From positions 1 through 38,942 of the forward strand of contig JAFLRM010000032.1 in the NCBI GenBank assembly GCA_022511465.1: DNA of 38,942 bases. Reading direction: 5' to 3'. The translations under genes were made by a program, and so were the position numbers. This document shows positions 25,869 through 33,959 of the stretch, in pieces (positions within the stretch are counted from its first letter, which is position 1; each line of letters begins with the position of its first letter). Under the pieces are notes generated by a model. It did no database searches and was not told the origin of the DNA. It saw nothing but the letters and a program-made list of their open reading frames with translations. The stretch comes from Acetatifactor sp. GTDB taxonomy: Bacteria; Bacillota; Clostridia; Lachnospirales; Lachnospiraceae.

Positions 25869-26513
25869 ATGAGATTGCGCAATATCACAGGTTCCCGGGA
25901 AGTGATCGCGGAAAGTCACTGCGTGGTGAAAGAGGAAATTTTGAAGCAGTGTCCGGGGACATGGAAAGATATTTTCGGAAATGATCACCCCATCCATATT
26001 GAGATTGGTATGGGGAAAGGAAAATTTATATACACTATGGCAAAAGAGCACCCACAGATCAATTATGTGGGGATTGAGAAATATTCCAGCGTGCTTCTCA
26101 GGGCGATTCAGAAGATGCAGGAAGAAGAACTGCCAAACCTGAAATTTATTCGCATGGATGCGGAGGATATTGATAAAGTATTTGGCAGAGGAGAGGTGGA
26201 CAAGATTTACCTGAATTTCTCCGATCCTTGGCCGAAAGACCGCCATGCAAAGAGGAGGCTTCCCTCGAGGCAGTTTTTGGCAAGATATGATGTGATCCTG
26301 AAAAAAGACTGTCGTCTGGAGTTTAAGACGGATAATCGAGACCTGTTTGATTTTGCGGTTGAAGAGTTGGAGCCTGCAGGATGGAAGGTGGAGGCGATCA
26401 CCTATGATCTGCACGGTGATGCGGAGCTGATGCGGGGAAATGTGATGACGGAATATGAAGAAAAATTCTCAAGTCTGGGCAATCCCATTTACAAATACAT
26501 TATTTACAGGTAA
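25869..26513 (+). CDS. trmB: tRNA (guanine-N7)-methyltransferase
   Basis: The 214-aa product is the expected length for TrmB, which uses S-adenosylmethionine to methylate G46 in the variable loop of tRNAs. The SAM-binding start is IHIEIGMGKGKFIYTMA (about 43-59). VGIEKYSSVLLRA follows, and the family signature LNFSDPWPKDRHAKRRL lies at about 115-131. The start site follows CAGGAGAAAGG at a slightly long distance. The thioredoxin gene begins 41 bases downstream with no terminator between, so the two are likely co-transcribed. Confidence 0.95.
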   Translation: MRLRNITGSREVIAESHCVVKEEILKQCPGTWKDIFGNDHPIHIEIGMGKGKFIYTMAKEHPQINYVGIEKYSSVLLRAIQKMQEEELPNLKFIRMDAEDIDKVFGRGEVDKIYLNFSDPWPKDRHAKRRLPSRQFLARYDVILKKDCRLEFKTDNRDLFDFAVEELEPAGWKVEAITYDLHGDAELMRGNVMTEYEEKFSSLGNPIYKYIIYR

Positions 26514-26554
26514 AATGGGAAAGAATAAAGGCAAAAGAGAAAGGAGAGCCTATC

Positions 26555-26881
26555 ATGGAGTATACATTTACCACAGAAAATTTTGAGGAGGAGGTCTTAA
26601 AGTCCGATCAGCCGGTGCTGGTAGATTTTTATGCGGACTGGTGCGGCCCCTGCAAGATGATGGCCCCTGTCGTGGAGAAGATAGCGGAGGAATTTGAGGG
26701 GAGGCTTAAGGTCGGCAAGTGTGACACGGATGAGAACATGCCTCTCACTCAGAAGTACAAAGTGGCCAATATTCCCTGCTTTAAAATCTTTAAGAAGGGT
26801 GAGGTTGCAGCCAACTTTGTGGGCAAGATGAGCACGGATGAGTTTATTGAAAAGGTTGAGGAGGCGCTCAGCGAAAGCTGA
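26555..26881 (+). CDS. trxA: Thioredoxin
   Basis: The 108-aa product is a standard thioredoxin: VDFYADWCGPCKMMAPVV with redox Cys30 and Cys33, and the cis-Pro segment NIPCFKIFKKGE. It carries an extra Cys in IPC next to the cis-Pro. It reduces disulfides in cytoplasmic proteins with thioredoxin reductase, which is not in the window. AAAGGAGAG precedes the ATG. The stop codon lies inside the following terminator stem. Confidence 0.95.
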   Translation: MEYTFTTENFEEEVLKSDQPVLVDFYADWCGPCKMMAPVVEKIAEEFEGRLKVGKCDTDENMPLTQKYKVANIPCFKIFKKGEVAANFVGKMSTDEFIEKVEEALSES

Positions 26882-26891
26882 GTGCCTTTTT
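26862..26891 (+). terminator. Terminator overlapping the 3' end of trxA
   Basis: An 11-bp stem (26862-26872 with 26877-26887, one G-T pair) with a GAAA tetraloop is followed by TTTTT. The last three trxA codons and the stop lie in it. Confidence 0.88.
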
Positions 26892-26988
26892 ATCCGGCGA
26901 AACCCACATGGCGGAGCATATGGCCAATGCACTGGATGATGCTACGCAGGCAACAACAGAAGATGACCGATGACAATTGTTCTAAATG

Positions 26989-27017
26989 TAGACTTTTTGC
27001 AGCACATCACTTATAAT
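26989..27017 (+). promoter_or_regulatory. Promoter of the envelope gene cluster
   Basis: TAGACT (26989-26994), a 17-base spacer and a perfect TATAAT (27012-27017) lie about 105 bases before the M15 peptidase gene. This is the only good promoter seen ahead of the run of genes to 38.5 kb. Confidence 0.6.
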
Positions 27018-27099
27018 GTGAAATGGTGGTTTTTTTACGAGAAATTCATTATTTAAATGGCATATGGGCTCTGTTTCACGTTATCTATTTTGTGAAATG
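27017..27099 (+). repeat. Repeated TGTGAAATG motif and TTTCAC/GTGAAA dyad in the leader
   Basis: TGTGAAATG occurs at 27017-27025, directly on the -10, and again at 27091-27099. The second copy faces TTTCAC at 27074-27079 to form a dyad with a 12-base gap. This may be a regulator site for the downstream cluster. Confidence 0.4.
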
Positions 27100-27122
27100 T
27101 ACTGACGCAAAAGGAGAATAGG

Positions 27123-29270
27123 ATGCCGGAAAATCATACGGGTTATCCGTTTCATACAAGAAAGGATGACACGGAACTAATACCAGTAGAAAAAACAAAA
27201 AGAGACATAAAAGTAGAAGGCAGAAAAAGAAGGATCAAAATGGCGGAATACATCTTTTATGTCCTGCCAGGCATGCTTGCGATCATCGCTGCGGCAGTAG
27301 TCATCTTGTTTCAAATAAATTTGTCGAAAATGCAAAAACTGGCGGATAATGCTACGCCAGTGCTACGGGAGAATGAGGACGGAACCTATGAATTAAGCTG
27401 GTCAAGCCTGGAAGATACAGGTGCGGATTCCTATTATGTGGATGTCGGTACACTCGCGGTATTCAGTGAGAATGGAAGAAGAACTTTCTTTAGCGGATAT
27501 GTTGACGATGTTTCCTGCCATCTGCCCAAGCTGCCGGCGGGCGAAGGTCTTGTTCTTGAGATGGAACTTATCAAGAATTATTCCGTGCTGGGAAAAGAAC
27601 ATACATTGAAGCTGGCATCTATCCAACGTTATTTTTACATATGGGATGCCATGATCAACAATTTGGATTGGGAAGTTGATCCGGATGCGGGAATAGCATA
27701 CATAAATTTGGATTATCAGGAGGCCAACAGTTGCAGCATTTATGTTACGGAGCAAAGCGGTGAAAAGAGGTTTTTGAAGGTTGTAGATGGGAACAGCCTT
27801 GAGCTGAATCTGAATGAAGAGGAAGGACTGTGGAGGCCTACACCCGGAAATCCCTGCACATTAACATTTATGCCCGGCAACCGTGCAAACGGTATGGCTC
27901 TCTATGGCGGTGAATCAAAAGAGATGACCGTTACATGGGAAGAGTTTGCCTCCCGCGATATTGATCTGGCGCTGGAGGTTATTGATGGATGTGTGTGCTA
28001 TTTGGAGTGGAATAAAATGGACTGCGATTTCTACGAGATTCAAATGATGGATGGAGATGTCGGCGTTTGGGAAACAGTCAAAACAGTCGCCGGGGAAGAT
28101 GAATGTACATATGTTTCTCCCCGGCTGAGTCCGGGAGCGGGTTATTCTTTCCGCGTGGCTGTAGTGTTGGGAGACTATGCGGCGGTTTCAGAGACGCGAG
28201 AATGTGAGATGACCGTTACCCCTTTATATTGCACCGTTTGGCCGGTCAAAGATCTGAAGGCATACAGTGATGCAGCCAAAAGTAAAGTGGTGGGCGAAGT
28301 GAAGGCGTTGGACGCGTACTGTGTGGTCGAGGCGCAGGACGATATGTTTGGCATCAATGTGAATGACAGTGTCTGTTATATAGACAGCAATTACTGCATG
28401 ATCGATCTGCAGGAATATGTGGGTGCCCTGTGCAGCTATAACATTACGAACAGTTACGATTCTATTTTTATGGCGCATGGTTTTGAGATACCCGACCTGA
28501 CGGGAGAGGTAGTAAAAGGATTTGAAAATGTGCGGTTAATGGATGACAGTTTTCTGGTGCCGCTTCTTTATCCCGCCGCCAGAAGGCTGGAGACAGCCAT
28601 TGAAAATGCTCGTGAGAACGGTTGTAGGCTGAAGATTTACGACGCATTCCGTCCCCACGAGGCCTCTGTTTATATGTACCAGAAAGCATCGGAGATTCAG
28701 TATATGACACTGCCAGAGAGTGCCTATTGGGAAGACACTCCGGGGGTTATTCCTTATGTAAGGGAGATAGATGAGAATGGATCGCTCATCGAGAGGCGCA
28801 AAACTTATTGGGAACTGATGAATGGTAGCAATAATTTTATCCTGGGCAATTTTGTCAGTGCGGGCGTTTCAAGACATAATCTCGGCGTGGCGCTGGATCT
28901 GACATTGGAATACCCGGATACCGGATATGAGCTGCCGATGCAGACGGATATACATGACCTGAGCTGGTATTCTGCACGGGCTCAAAATAATGAAAACGCA
29001 AAACTACTGTCCGATATCATGATATCGGCAGGTTTTAATGGCATTTCCAGCGAGTGGTGGCATTTTCAGGATGACAAGATAAGAAGCAAACTTTCCCTGC
29101 CTTGTGTAAATAACGGCGTCACGGCGGAGTGCTGGATGACAAATGGTTTTGGATGGAGGTACCGATATGCGGATGGAACCTATGCCGTAAATTGTATGCT
29201 TACTATCGATGGTAAAGATTATACTTTTGATCCTGAAGGATATGTACAGAACCAAGGAGAAACAGAGTAA
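27123..29270 (+). CDS. Membrane-anchored VanX-like M15 peptidase with wall-binding repeat
   Basis: The 715-aa product has a cytoplasmic start (1-40) and one membrane helix (about 43-63, FYVLPGMLAIIAAAVVILF). External beta-rich FN3-like domains follow (about 75-365), then an SH3-like stretch (about 368-430). The C-terminal M15 peptidase domain (about 450-665) carries YDAFRPHEAS (Arg510), SRHNLGVALDLT (zinc ligands His585 and Asp592) and EWWHF (catalytic Glu644, zinc ligand His647), the pattern of VanX-type D-Ala-D-Ala dipeptidases. A last repeat, GWRYRYADGTY and TIDGKDYTFDPEGY (about 678-708), resembles cell-wall (choline-type) binding repeats. An external anchor makes a role on wall peptides more likely than vancomycin resistance. 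AAAGGAG precedes the start. The next gene begins 3 bases after the stop. Confidence 0.85.
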   Translation: MPENHTGYPFHTRKDDTELIPVEKTKRDIKVEGRKRRIKMAEYIFYVLPGMLAIIAAAVVILFQINLSKMQKLADNATPVLRENEDGTYELSWSSLEDTGADSYYVDVGTLAVFSENGRRTFFSGYVDDVSCHLPKLPAGEGLVLEMELIKNYSVLGKEHTLKLASIQRYFYIWDAMINNLDWEVDPDAGIAYINLDYQEANSCSIYVTEQSGEKRFLKVVDGNSLELNLNEEEGLWRPTPGNPCTLTFMPGNRANGMALYGGESKEMTVTWEEFASRDIDLALEVIDGCVCYLEWNKMDCDFYEIQMMDGDVGVWETVKTVAGEDECTYVSPRLSPGAGYSFRVAVVLGDYAAVSETRECEMTVTPLYCTVWPVKDLKAYSDAAKSKVVGEVKALDAYCVVEAQDDMFGINVNDSVCYIDSNYCMIDLQEYVGALCSYNITNSYDSIFMAHGFEIPDLTGEVVKGFENVRLMDDSFLVPLLYPAARRLETAIENARENGCRLKIYDAFRPHEASVYMYQKASEIQYMTLPESAYWEDTPGVIPYVREIDENGSLIERRKTYWELMNGSNNFILGNFVSAGVSRHNLGVALDLTLEYPDTGYELPMQTDIHDLSWYSARAQNNENAKLLSDIMISAGFNGISSEWWHFQDDKIRSKLSLPCVNNGVTAECWMTNGFGWRYRYADGTYAVNCMLTIDGKDYTFDPEGYVQNQGETE

Positions 29271-29273
29271 ATA

Positions 29274-30872
29274 ATGAAAAACATACTTTCAGAAGTGATA
29301 AATCGGAGAGGGGATGTCTCTTTAGAAAATCGCGGATGGGTACTCCACATTGCTGTTGTGACAGTGGCAATAGGATGCGCCGCAGCCTTGTACTTTCAGC
29401 CGAGATTCCATGACTTGACAGTGGAAGTGGGGACGGAAACCATAAACATCGAGGCTTTTATGACAAAGTTTGCGGATGTCAATAATGTCGGTTTTGTCAC
29501 AGATCTTTCTACCGTAGATATCAGTTCCGTGGGCAGCATTCCTCTGACGTTGAGAAGCGGTTTTAAGACTGAGACAGTCACGCTGACAATGGAGGATACC
29601 ACCCCTCCGGAAGTGGAATTTATTCCCCGACTGGAGGAAACGCCGGATTATAAGCCGGATCCATATGATTTTGTGGCGTCCTGTTATGATTTTTCTCCGG
29701 TCACCGCTCATTTTGTGGGGAATGTGGTTGTTCCGCTTGATTATGAAGATCAGACCTTTACCGTGGTCGTGGAAGATGCATATGGGAATGCTGTATCCCA
29801 GATATGTACCCTCTCCATTGTCTGGCTGAAAAGGGAATATACATTGGAATTGGGAGAACTGCTGAGTAAGGAGAAATTGCTCTTCAATCCGGAACGAGAC
29901 AGTTATAGGCTCGATCAGGAGGAGATTGATGCAGTCAATGATTCCGGGTTAGGAGAATATACGGTTACCAGCCTTGTGGACGAAAATGTCTGCCGGATCC
30001 AGGTGGTAGATACCACGCCGCCGGAGTTGGTTTTAACAGATGTTTCGGTTTTTAAGGGCGAAAAAGTGACTTTGAACAGCTTTGTAGAATCTTGTTTTGA
30101 TGTCTCCGGGGATGTACAGGTACGCTTCTTAACGCAGCCGAATGTGGACACTCCGGGCATTCAGACAATAGTGATTGAAGCCACGGATATCAACGGCAAT
30201 ACCACCGCGTCCACGGCCTCGCTGGCTGTAGTTAAGGATAAGAAGCCGCCGGTTATCAAAGGACTCTCCACTTTAACCGTCGCGAAAGGATCTAACCCGA
30301 ATTACCTTTCGGGTGTCCGCGCAGTGGATAAGGTGGATGGGGTTTGCGAAGTGTCATACGATTCCAGCGGAGTGGATCTTACCACTGCCGGAACCTATTA
30401 CGTCACCTATATGTCACAGGACAAGGACGGGAATACAGCTAAGGCGAGGAGAACGGTGGTTGTAGGGCATAATCAGGAGGATACGGATGCACTGGCGGAT
30501 TCCATTGCGGCGGGACTTGGCAGTGACCCGGAGGAAATTCGGGACTATGTCCGCAATACCATCAAGTACAGCCATAACTCTGGCGGAGAAGATCCGGTAT
30601 GGTACGGTTTTACCAACAAGTCAGGAGATTGTTTGGTTCATGCCCTCTGTCTGCAGAGCCTCTTGACGAGGAAGGGCTATGAAACGCAACTGATCTGGGT
30701 GACCAATAAGTCGCATTACTGGCTCATTATTAATTTAGATGGAGTTTGGCGGCACATCGACGCGACGCCCGGCACCCTGCATACGAAGTATAGCCTGATG
30801 ACGGATGAACAGAGATATTCCATATTGCAGGGAAGAGACTGGGATCGTTCTGCATGGCCAAAGTGCGAATGA
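29274..30872 (+). CDS. Ig-repeat surface protein with transglutaminase-like domain
   Basis: The 532-aa product has one N-terminal membrane helix (about 22-42). Several beta-sandwich domains follow (about 45-400), with repeated DTTPPEV, DTTPPELVL and DKKPPVIKGL starts typical of DUF5011/bacterial Ig-like repeats. A transglutaminase-like cysteine protease domain closes the protein (about 420-520): SGDCLVHALCLQSLL with Cys453, SHYWLIINLDG with His481 and WRHIDATPG with Asp496. The triad looks complete, so it could cleave or crosslink peptide bonds outside the cell. It starts 3 bases after the peptidase gene; the two probably form a unit working on the same surface material (inference). Confidence 0.85.
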   Translation: MKNILSEVINRRGDVSLENRGWVLHIAVVTVAIGCAAALYFQPRFHDLTVEVGTETINIEAFMTKFADVNNVGFVTDLSTVDISSVGSIPLTLRSGFKTETVTLTMEDTTPPEVEFIPRLEETPDYKPDPYDFVASCYDFSPVTAHFVGNVVVPLDYEDQTFTVVVEDAYGNAVSQICTLSIVWLKREYTLELGELLSKEKLLFNPERDSYRLDQEEIDAVNDSGLGEYTVTSLVDENVCRIQVVDTTPPELVLTDVSVFKGEKVTLNSFVESCFDVSGDVQVRFLTQPNVDTPGIQTIVIEATDINGNTTASTASLAVVKDKKPPVIKGLSTLTVAKGSNPNYLSGVRAVDKVDGVCEVSYDSSGVDLTTAGTYYVTYMSQDKDGNTAKARRTVVVGHNQEDTDALADSIAAGLGSDPEEIRDYVRNTIKYSHNSGGEDPVWYGFTNKSGDCLVHALCLQSLLTRKGYETQLIWVTNKSHYWLIINLDGVWRHIDATPGTLHTKYSLMTDEQRYSILQGRDWDRSAWPKCE

Positions 30873-30908
30873 CACGGCGGGATTGTCTGTGCGCTGGATG
30901 AGGAATAC

Positions 30909-32168
30909 ATGATGATAAATTTTCTGATTTTAATTGTAGGATTGGTGGTTTATGCCGGATATGGCATATCGGTTCTGTATCTGTCAGCCGTAACTCTGCT
31001 CAGTTATCTGGTGGGGCGGCTGATTCCAAGGCACCGTTTTATCATGTGGATCAGTGTGGCATTTTTGATATTGCCCCTTCTCTTTCTGCGGGTTCAGCAA
31101 TGGCTGCCATGGCGATCGATCATCGCACCGATCGGTATTTCCTATTTTACGCTGCAGATCATAGCATATCATGTAGATTTATACCGGGGCAAATATGAGC
31201 CGGAAAAAAACCTGTTGCGGTTTGGCCTTTTTGTCACCTATCTCCCTCATATCTTCATTGGACCGATAGAATCCTATCCAAGGATGCGTGCAGCACTGGA
31301 AGAGAGGCGCGTAAACGGGGATGATTTTCTGAAAGGCGCCGTTCGTGCGATGTGGGGATCATTTAAGAAACTGGTGATCGCTGCCAGGATTGGCATGATC
31401 GTATCCGCAATTTCCGCGGAACCGGAACGGTTTAACGGCGCCTTTGCGCTCGCGGCGATGCTTCTATATGCGATTCAGCTTTATGCCGATTTTTCCGGAG
31501 GGATTGACATTGTTCTGGGGGTATCCCGGATGTTTGGCATACGGATGAGCGAGAATTTTGATGCGCCCTACTTTTCCCAGTCTGTCCAGGAATTTTGGCA
31601 CCGCTGGCACATAACGCTGGGCAGCTGGCTTCGGGAATATGTGTATTTTCCGTTGGGCGGCAGCCGCAAGGGAAGACTGCGGAAATATTTCAATATTATA
31701 GTAACATTTTTGGTCTCCGGACTCTGGCATGGCGCAGGGTTTCTCCTGTGGGGGCTGATGCACGGTGTTTTTGTCGCCTTCGGAGAGAAACTCAAGACAA
31801 AGAATAGGACCTTGAACCGCATAGTTACATTCCTGCTGGTCAGCTTTCTGTGGTCATTTTTCATCTGGCCGGAACCGACTACCATATTGCGGATGCTAGG
31901 CTCTGTGTTTACTGTTTTTAATTATAATGTTCTCTTTGCGGAAATCAGCGGGATGGGGCTTACCGCGGGAGACTGGGTCGTCTTAGGAGGATCCTGTCTG
32001 CTGCTTGGGCTGTATGACTGGAAAAGCAGCAAGCTAAAGACAAGATTCTGCTCATTTCCTCCGGCAGCGAAACTCGGCACGATATGTCTGCTGGCACTTA
32101 CGGTTCTTACTTTTGGAATGTATGGTTTCGGATTTACGGCTTCAGAGTTTATATACAGTCGATTCTGA
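30909..32168 (+). CDS. MBOAT-family O-acyltransferase (DltB/AlgI-like)
   Basis: The 419-aa product has about ten membrane helices and the family signatures FWHRWHITLGSWLREYVYFP (about 226-245) and SGLWHGAGFLLWGLMHG with the invariant catalytic His274. Such proteins pass an acyl group (acetyl or D-alanyl) across the membrane to exported polymers such as alginate, peptidoglycan or teichoic acid. No dltA or dltC is nearby, so acetyl transfer is more likely than D-alanylation (inference). Two ATGs lie at 30909 and 30912. It begins 36 bases after the transglutaminase gene and is followed after 11 bases by an SGNH-type gene, the usual partner of MBOAT enzymes. Confidence 0.93.
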   Translation: MMINFLILIVGLVVYAGYGISVLYLSAVTLLSYLVGRLIPRHRFIMWISVAFLILPLLFLRVQQWLPWRSIIAPIGISYFTLQIIAYHVDLYRGKYEPEKNLLRFGLFVTYLPHIFIGPIESYPRMRAALEERRVNGDDFLKGAVRAMWGSFKKLVIAARIGMIVSAISAEPERFNGAFALAAMLLYAIQLYADFSGGIDIVLGVSRMFGIRMSENFDAPYFSQSVQEFWHRWHITLGSWLREYVYFPLGGSRKGRLRKYFNIIVTFLVSGLWHGAGFLLWGLMHGVFVAFGEKLKTKNRTLNRIVTFLLVSFLWSFFIWPEPTTILRMLGSVFTVFNYNVLFAEISGMGLTAGDWVVLGGSCLLLGLYDWKSSKLKTRFCSFPPAAKLGTICLLALTVLTFGMYGFGFTASEFIYSRF

Positions 32169-32179
32169 TGGAGGGAAGT

Positions 32180-33232
32180 ATGAAAGAAAAGGGAAAGACG
32201 GTTGTTTCCATAGGAGTCGTCCTGATCACTTTTTGTATAGCGTTTGTGCTGATATCCAGGCTTCTCCAGCCTAAATATATGACGGATCTGGAGGAAGGCA
32301 GCTTTATCTCCCAGTATTACCGCGAAGCGGGCGGACACGATGTCATATTTCTTGGGGACTGTGAGGTATATGCAAATTTTTCCCCGATGGAGTTGTATAG
32401 GAATAACGGCATAACAGCATATATCAGGGGAACGCCACAGCAGCTTGTCTGGATGAGCTATTATGTGGCTGAAGAAACATTCCGGTATGAGTCACCCCGT
32501 GTACTTGTTTTTAACGTGAATGCCATGCGGTACTCTGAGCCGGTCAGTGAGGCATATAATCGCCTGACCATCGATCAGATGCGTTGGTCTGGGAGCAAGG
32601 TGGGGATCATTACCGCCTCTATGACGGAAGAAGAACAGTTCCTCTCTTATGTCTTTCCTATCCTTCGCTATCATTCCCGATTTGATAAGCTGACACAGGA
32701 AGATTTTTCCTATCTTTTTCAGGTCAGGGATAATACCTTTAGCGGATATCAGCTTCACACGGAAGTTGTGCCGGAAGGGACGTTTCCGGTTAAAAAGGCC
32801 CTGCCTGATTATCAATTTGGGGATATCTGTTACGAATATCTGGATAAGATCCGTCTGCTGTGCGAGGAAAATGGGACAGAGCTGGTTCTCGTCAAAGCAC
32901 CCAGCCTTTATCCATACTGGTATGATGAATACGATGAGCAGATAAGGGAATATGCTGCAGAGTACGGACTTGCGTTTTACAACCTCGCGGAACGGTCGGA
33001 GGAGATCGGACTGGATTACACAAAGGACACCTATGACGGCGGTTACCACCTGAATTTGTTTGGTGCGGTCAAGCTGTCCCAATATTTCGGCGATATTCTG
33101 ACAGAAGAACACGGGGTGGCGGATCACCGTCAGGATCCGAAGATCGCACCTGCCTATGATAAAAAGCTGCAAGTGTACGACGAGACAATTGAAGAAAGAA
33201 TGAGGGTAGAAGATAATGAAGAAAATAAATAA
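32180..33232 (+). CDS. SGNH-like (DltD/AlgX-type) protein with Cys at the nucleophile position
   Basis: The 350-aa product has an N-terminal membrane anchor (about 9-30) and an external SGNH-like domain. Block I reads VIFLGDCEVYANFSP, with Cys61 where GDS is normal. VLVFNVNAM and LVLVKAPSLYPYW follow, and block V is DGGYHLN (Asp286, His290). DltD, AlgX and AlgJ proteins of this type receive or move acyl groups from the MBOAT partner encoded just upstream. I start at 32180, with GGAGGGA upstream, because the longer frame from 32084 runs inside the MBOAT gene. Its last 17 bases overlap the following lipoprotein gene. Confidence 0.85.
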   Translation: MKEKGKTVVSIGVVLITFCIAFVLISRLLQPKYMTDLEEGSFISQYYREAGGHDVIFLGDCEVYANFSPMELYRNNGITAYIRGTPQQLVWMSYYVAEETFRYESPRVLVFNVNAMRYSEPVSEAYNRLTIDQMRWSGSKVGIITASMTEEEQFLSYVFPILRYHSRFDKLTQEDFSYLFQVRDNTFSGYQLHTEVVPEGTFPVKKALPDYQFGDICYEYLDKIRLLCEENGTELVLVKAPSLYPYWYDEYDEQIREYAAEYGLAFYNLAERSEEIGLDYTKDTYDGGYHLNLFGAVKLSQYFGDILTEEHGVADHRQDPKIAPAYDKKLQVYDETIEERMRVEDNEENK

Positions 33233-33806
33233 GGTATTTTTAACAGTTTTGGCATGGGGGATTGTTGCTATCTTAGCGGGATGCAGCCAGGCTATCCCGG
33301 TCGGAAATCTGCCACAGGAGATCACTGTGGGCATTGACGGCAGCCACAGCAACAATGGAAACGAGGTAAAACAAGAGTCAGAGGCACTAAACCAGGGAGA
33401 ACAAAAAGAAGGGGAAGGTGCATTCAGTTTTCTATATGAGGGAGTCACATTGATCCCAGGGGAGGTTTTTGAACAGTCTGCGCTGGGAAAGTATTCCGCT
33501 GTCTCAGAGGTTCCCAGCTGTGCTTTTGACGGAAATGACAGAGTATATAATTATAAGAAGTTTGAACTGACGGCTTACATTGATGAGAAGGAAGAGCGTA
33601 TTTATTCCATCTATTTTATCGATCCCAACCTGCCCACGACGGAAGGTTTGTGCCTGGGGGATACTGTGGGTGATATGAAATCCCTCTACGGGGAAGATTA
33701 TGAGGTGGTCGGAACCTCCTACGCTTATACAAGGGGGGATACAATACTGTCCATTATCACCCAGAATGATGTTGTGGTGGGCATTGAATATCGCCTGAAC
33801 AGGTGA
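33216..33806 (+). CDS. Lipoprotein of unknown function
   Basis: The 196-aa product has a signal peptide with lipobox ILAGC (Cys23), a hydrophilic Glu/Asn/Gln-rich linker (about 30-75), and a globular domain (about 75-196). The domain includes GVTLIPGEVFEQSALG, PSCAFDGNDRVYNY and LGDTVGDMKSLYG, with a pattern of short strands. The segment GLCLGDTVGDMKSLYGEDY resembles the 'recognition' repeat of BLIP/SmpA-like folds, but this is only an impression. It overlaps the SGNH gene by 17 bases, so it is very likely part of the same acylation module. Function unknown. Confidence 0.78.
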   Translation: MKKINKVFLTVLAWGIVAILAGCSQAIPVGNLPQEITVGIDGSHSNNGNEVKQESEALNQGEQKEGEGAFSFLYEGVTLIPGEVFEQSALGKYSAVSEVPSCAFDGNDRVYNYKKFELTAYIDEKEERIYSIYFIDPNLPTTEGLCLGDTVGDMKSLYGEDYEVVGTSYAYTRGDTILSIITQNDVVVGIEYRLNR

Positions 33807-33854
33807 AACTTCGCACTTTCGAGGGGGTTAAAGGAAATATAAAGGTGGATTTTA

Positions 33855-33959
33855 ATGCATAAAAATGATAAACTAAACGCAAAGAGCTTTGCGGATCTTA
33901 CGTTTGAACAGGAATTGGCTAAAACCATGTATAACCGGATTGGGGAGGGAATGAGTTGA
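33855..33959 (+). CDS. Small ORF, 34 aa, coupled to the next gene
   Basis: ATG at 33855 follows AAAGGTGG at a good distance and opens a 34-codon frame, MHKNDKLNAKSFADLTFEQE (first 20 residues), ending in TGA at 33957-33959. The stop overlaps the TTG start of the solute-binding fusion gene (TTGA), a common form of translational coupling. The peptide is hydrophilic, with no signal sequence or membrane helix. No family is recognised. It could be a leader peptide that sets translation of the next gene, or a truncated remnant. Confidence 0.5.
   Translation: MHKNDKLNAKSFADLTFEQELAKTMYNRIGEGMS

Noticed and set aside
26908..26973. 21-codon frame after trxA
   Set aside because: It has no ribosome binding site and lies just after a terminator. 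It may be a gene remnant, but nothing supports it.
27123..29270. Vancomycin-resistance gene cluster because of the VanX-like domain
   Set aside because: No vanH, vanA-type ligase or vanRS genes are adjacent, and the domain is on a membrane-anchored, wall-binding protein.
32492..33448. Minus-strand open frame of 318 codons
   Set aside because: It is antisense to the SGNH and lipoprotein genes, and the translation is rich in Cys, His and Ile without family motifs.
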